From an uncultured Enterocloster sp. (lineage in GTDB: Bacteria > Bacillota > Clostridia > Lachnospirales > Lachnospiraceae): a stretch of DNA of 40,461 nucleotides. Each line of letters starts with the position of its first letter. Position 1 is the first letter of the stretch. The stretch spans positions 1 to 40,461 of the forward strand of contig CALWQV010000021.1 in the NCBI GenBank assembly GCA_944383785.1, in the 5' to 3' direction. The notes under the pieces were generated by a model. The model was not told the origin of the DNA. It made no database searches and saw nothing but the letters and a program-made list of their open reading frames with translations. Below are positions 38,775-40,461 of this stretch, piece after piece. Position numbers and translations under genes: made by a program.

Positions 38775-39536
38775 CCCCTGCACCAGCTCCCTGGCGCTGG
38801 TTCTGAGGATGATCTCCCCCTTTTCGGCGGTGGCTCCCGACGGGTCGCCGCCGATGCCGATGGGTCTTCCGTCCGCGGTGCGCCAATCCTCTCCCATCCA
38901 GTTTAGGGCCACGCTTCCGTAGGGCATCAGGGACTTATTTCCCACAAAGGCCGTTGGGATCCCCGCCTCGGCAGTATCCAGCTTCACCAGGGACGGGTCA
39001 ATGGCCATCACCATGGAAGTCTCCATCTCGCCTCCGTGGAAATCCCACACATTTCCCGGGCTTACGGTGGCCTTCACATCCGGATGGCCGAAGGCTCCGC
39101 AAGAGAGCACAAAGGGCAGTATGCCAAAATCACAGCGCAGCTGGCGGCTTAAAATCTGGGCCGTAGGGGCATTTCCCCCGTGGCACACCAAAAAGGCCAG
39201 CTTCCGAAAGCCGTGGCGGGCCAGGCTTTCCCCAATGTCGTAAAGCATATGGTAATAGGTATCCGGCTTAAAGGAGATGGAGCCGCAGAAATTTAAGTGC
39301 TCCATACTCAGGCCCACGGGAATGGTGGGGAAAATCAGCATGGGAAAATCCGGGTCAACCTTCTCGATCTCTTCCTTCAGATACCGGGGCATAACATCCG
39401 CAATCAGGCCGTCCGTTCCCAGGGGAGCCTGATTTCCGTGCTGCTCCAAGGCTCCCAGAGGGATCAGGACAATCGTTCTCTCCCGGTCCGTCTGCTCCAT
39501 CTCAAGTCTCGTCAGTTCCCGATAATATCGAATCAT
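38721..39536 (-). CDS. Creatininase-family amidohydrolase in an FMN-riboswitch operon
   Basis: 271 residues. The metal-binding set of the creatininase fold is complete: PLGALEQHG (Glu31, His33), LGTDGLIA (Asp42), VCHGGNAPT (His118) and FHGGEMETS (His166, Glu169). Family members open or deformylate cyclic or formyl amides: creatininase, the archaeal riboflavin-pathway FAPy deformylase ArfB, and mycofactocin MftE. It starts 15 bases after ribU with GGGGAGG and no terminator in between, so it should share the FMN-riboswitch control. A flavin- or pterin-related substrate is therefore inferred, not shown. Its 3' end overlaps the MATE gene by 54 bases. Confidence 0.9.
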   Translation of the reverse strand: MIRYYRELTRLEMEQTDRERTIVLIPLGALEQHGNQAPLGTDGLIADVMPRYLKEEIEKVDPDFPMLIFPTIPVGLSMEHLNFCGSISFKPDTYYHMLYDIGESLARHGFRKLAFLVCHGGNAPTAQILSRQLRCDFGILPFVLSCGAFGHPDVKATVSPGNVWDFHGGEMETSMVMAIDPSLVKLDTAEAGIPTAFVGNKSLMPYGSVALNWMGEDWRTADGRPIGIGGDPSGATAEKGEIILRTSARELVQGLLEIRDFKLSGDDSSVK

Positions 39537-39551
39537 CTTCTTCCTCCCCTG

Positions 39552-40160
39552 TTAAACCGTCTTAAAAACCGGAACCATCCCGTGAAGCCGCTCATAGAGG
39601 AAATAGCCGATCAGATAATTGACCCCCAGCTTCAGGATATTAAAGGGGATGGTAGCCAGGATGATAAATGTGGTCAGATCCGTAATCGCCGGGTTCACCG
39701 CAGCCACCATCTTCACCACCTCATCTAAGGACACGCCCATGGCTCCCGCGTAGAGGGGCAGGGTAATAAAAGCGTTCACAAAGCAGGCAAATAAAGTCCG
39801 GATTCCAACGCTTACCGAAAGGGCGCAGACCGCCGCCCTGCGGTTCTCTCCCATCCTGCGGTAGATCAGCCACAGGGGAACCACAAAAAGGGCGACGCCG
39901 ATCAAATTGGAAAATTCGCCTACATAGAAGGAATTGGTTCCTACTGTGATCAGCTTGATCAGAATTTTAATAATCTCCACCCAAGCCGCCGAAGCCGGCC
40001 CCATGAGAAACAGCGCCATCACCGAGGGCACGTCGCTTAAATCCACCTTATAAAAGGGCGGCATCAGGGGAACGGAAAATTCCAGCGACATGAGAACCCC
40101 GGCCAGGGCGGCCAGCATCCCGGTGTAAATCAGTTTTTGTGTGCTCCATTTTGTCTTCAT
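39552..40160 (-). CDS. ribU: ECF transporter S component, riboflavin-specific RibU
   Basis: 202 residues with about six helices. The RibU-like stretch FYKVDLSDVPSVMALFLMG, then the KLITVGTNSFYVGEFSNLIG loop, forms the flavin-binding site in the family. The S component binds riboflavin and works with a shared EcfAA'T module encoded elsewhere. An FMN riboswitch and terminator directly upstream (40226-40431) confirm the riboflavin assignment. ATG 40158-40160 has TAGGAGG 8 bases upstream. Confidence 0.93.
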   Translation of the reverse strand: MKTKWSTQKLIYTGMLAALAGVLMSLEFSVPLMPPFYKVDLSDVPSVMALFLMGPASAAWVEIIKILIKLITVGTNSFYVGEFSNLIGVALFVVPLWLIYRRMGENRRAAVCALSVSVGIRTLFACFVNAFITLPLYAGAMGVSLDEVVKMVAAVNPAITDLTTFIILATIPFNILKLGVNYLIGYFLYERLHGMVPVFKTV

Positions 40161-40225
40161 TGCTCAGACCTCCTAAATGATAGATTCCGCTATGAAGCAA
40201 GTCTTCTGGAAAAATACTCCGCAAC

Positions 40226-40256
40226 AAAAAAATCCCAGGCCCTTTCGGGGTCTGAG
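40226..40256 (-). terminator. Riboswitch-controlled terminator (expression platform)
   Basis: On the minus strand, CTCAGACCC and GGGCCTGGG pair (one mismatch) around CGAAA and are followed by T7, between the FMN aptamer and ribU. A GAATGA/TCATTC pairing with the aptamer's 3' side could form the antiterminator when FMN is absent. Confidence 0.85.
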
Positions 40257-40318
40257 ATCATTCGCTGCCTTCGCTCCATATAAGTAAGGTCTTGGCTCCT
40301 TGCCTACATGAATGAATT

Positions 40319-40431
40319 TCTTCTCTCATCCAGACTGTAACTGTCGGTTTTGGAATCTCACCAAATCAGCCGCCCATTGGCGGGTCGCGGACTATACCGC
40401 CGGTAGGGAATTGCGCCCTGCCCCGAAGAAT
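40319..40431 (-). ncRNA. FMN riboswitch (RFN element)
   Basis: The minus strand carries the conserved RFN blocks in order: CTTCGGGGCAGGG, AATTCCCTACCGGCGGTA, AGTCCGCGA, GGTGAGATTCCAAAACCGAC, and AGTCTGGATGAGAGAAG, with the closing P1 stem CTTC/GAAG. It senses FMN and turns ribU and the creatininase-family gene off through the downstream terminator. The promoter would lie at 40433-40461 or beyond the edge. Confidence 0.96.
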
Positions 40432-40461
40432 TGATTCATATGCTAAGTGTAGAGTAGCACA

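Noticed and set aside
1-40461. tRNA, rRNA, origin, attachment sites and insertion sequences
   Set aside because: No cloverleaf, conserved rRNA segment, intact transposase/integrase or paired att-like repeats were recognised by eye; a tRNA/IS search would be needed to exclude them formally.

Overview
The window looks like chromosome from a gut-type Lachnospiraceae (Clostridium cluster XIVa) bacterium. The base composition is moderately GC-rich, Shine-Dalgarno sites are strong (GGAGG/AAGGAG), promoters are of the sigma-A type, and many products are typical of that family: DUF4250, ChW-repeat deacetylase, Rpn-family and DUF6273 remnants, and an FMN-riboswitch RibU. No rRNA, tRNA, CRISPR array, intact transposase or prophage gene was seen. 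Nearly all genes lie on the minus strand. The exceptions are a Ser/Thr-rich membrane protein (11509-12696), a class I amidotransferase (21599-22330) and a MATE pump (37431-38774).

Layout, left to right. (1) 1-4357: a minus-strand pilus/type II secretion-like operon (DUF4250, PilC/GspF, PilM-PilN, PilO/GspM, two prepilin-like proteins). Its last ORF is fused in frame to part of a Gfo/Idh/MocA oxidoreductase and runs off the window. (2) 4429-11283: clpB with a CIRCE-like site on its promoter, a lipoprotein with three repeats, a membrane-anchored orphan, a ChW polysaccharide deacetylase and an HD-domain (RelA/SpoT-like) hydrolase. (3) 11355-12758: a divergent regulatory region, the plus-strand membrane protein and a bidirectional terminator.

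(4) 12762-19914: a LacI-controlled catabolic operon reading leftwards: Ldh2/YiaK-type reductase, Gnt/citrate-like permease, HyuA-type hydantoinase/oxoprolinase without HyuB, HExxH metalloprotease-like protein, YhcH/YiaL protein. It ends in the shared terminator. The adjacent lacI gene carries its own operator. (5) 19964-22377: MgtC/SapB coupled to uridine phosphorylase, then the divergent glutamine-amidotransferase hydrolase.

(6) 22391-32500: central carbon and glycogen genes. FAH hydrolase, mgsA and glgB form one tight unit; the branching enzyme has an unusual Lys/Ala-rich tail of about 185 residues. Next come a P2A Ca2+-type ATPase, an M20 peptidase and a GlgX-like GH13 protein in which all the catalytic residues are replaced. 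(7) 32530-34247: a decay zone with a 5'-truncated Rpn-family nuclease that kept its promoter, and a frameshifted zinc-ribbon/TM/DUF6273 gene.

(8) 34248-40461: ABC-F ATPase and M20D amidohydrolase (one unit), the divergent MATE pump, and an FMN riboswitch controlling ribU and a creatininase-family hydrolase.

The most unusual items are the catalytically dead GlgX-like protein, the tailed GlgB, the creatininase-family enzyme in an FMN-riboswitch operon, the LacI operon with its metalloprotease-like member, and the pilin/oxidoreductase chimera at the left edge. All calls come from reading the sequence; no database search was possible.
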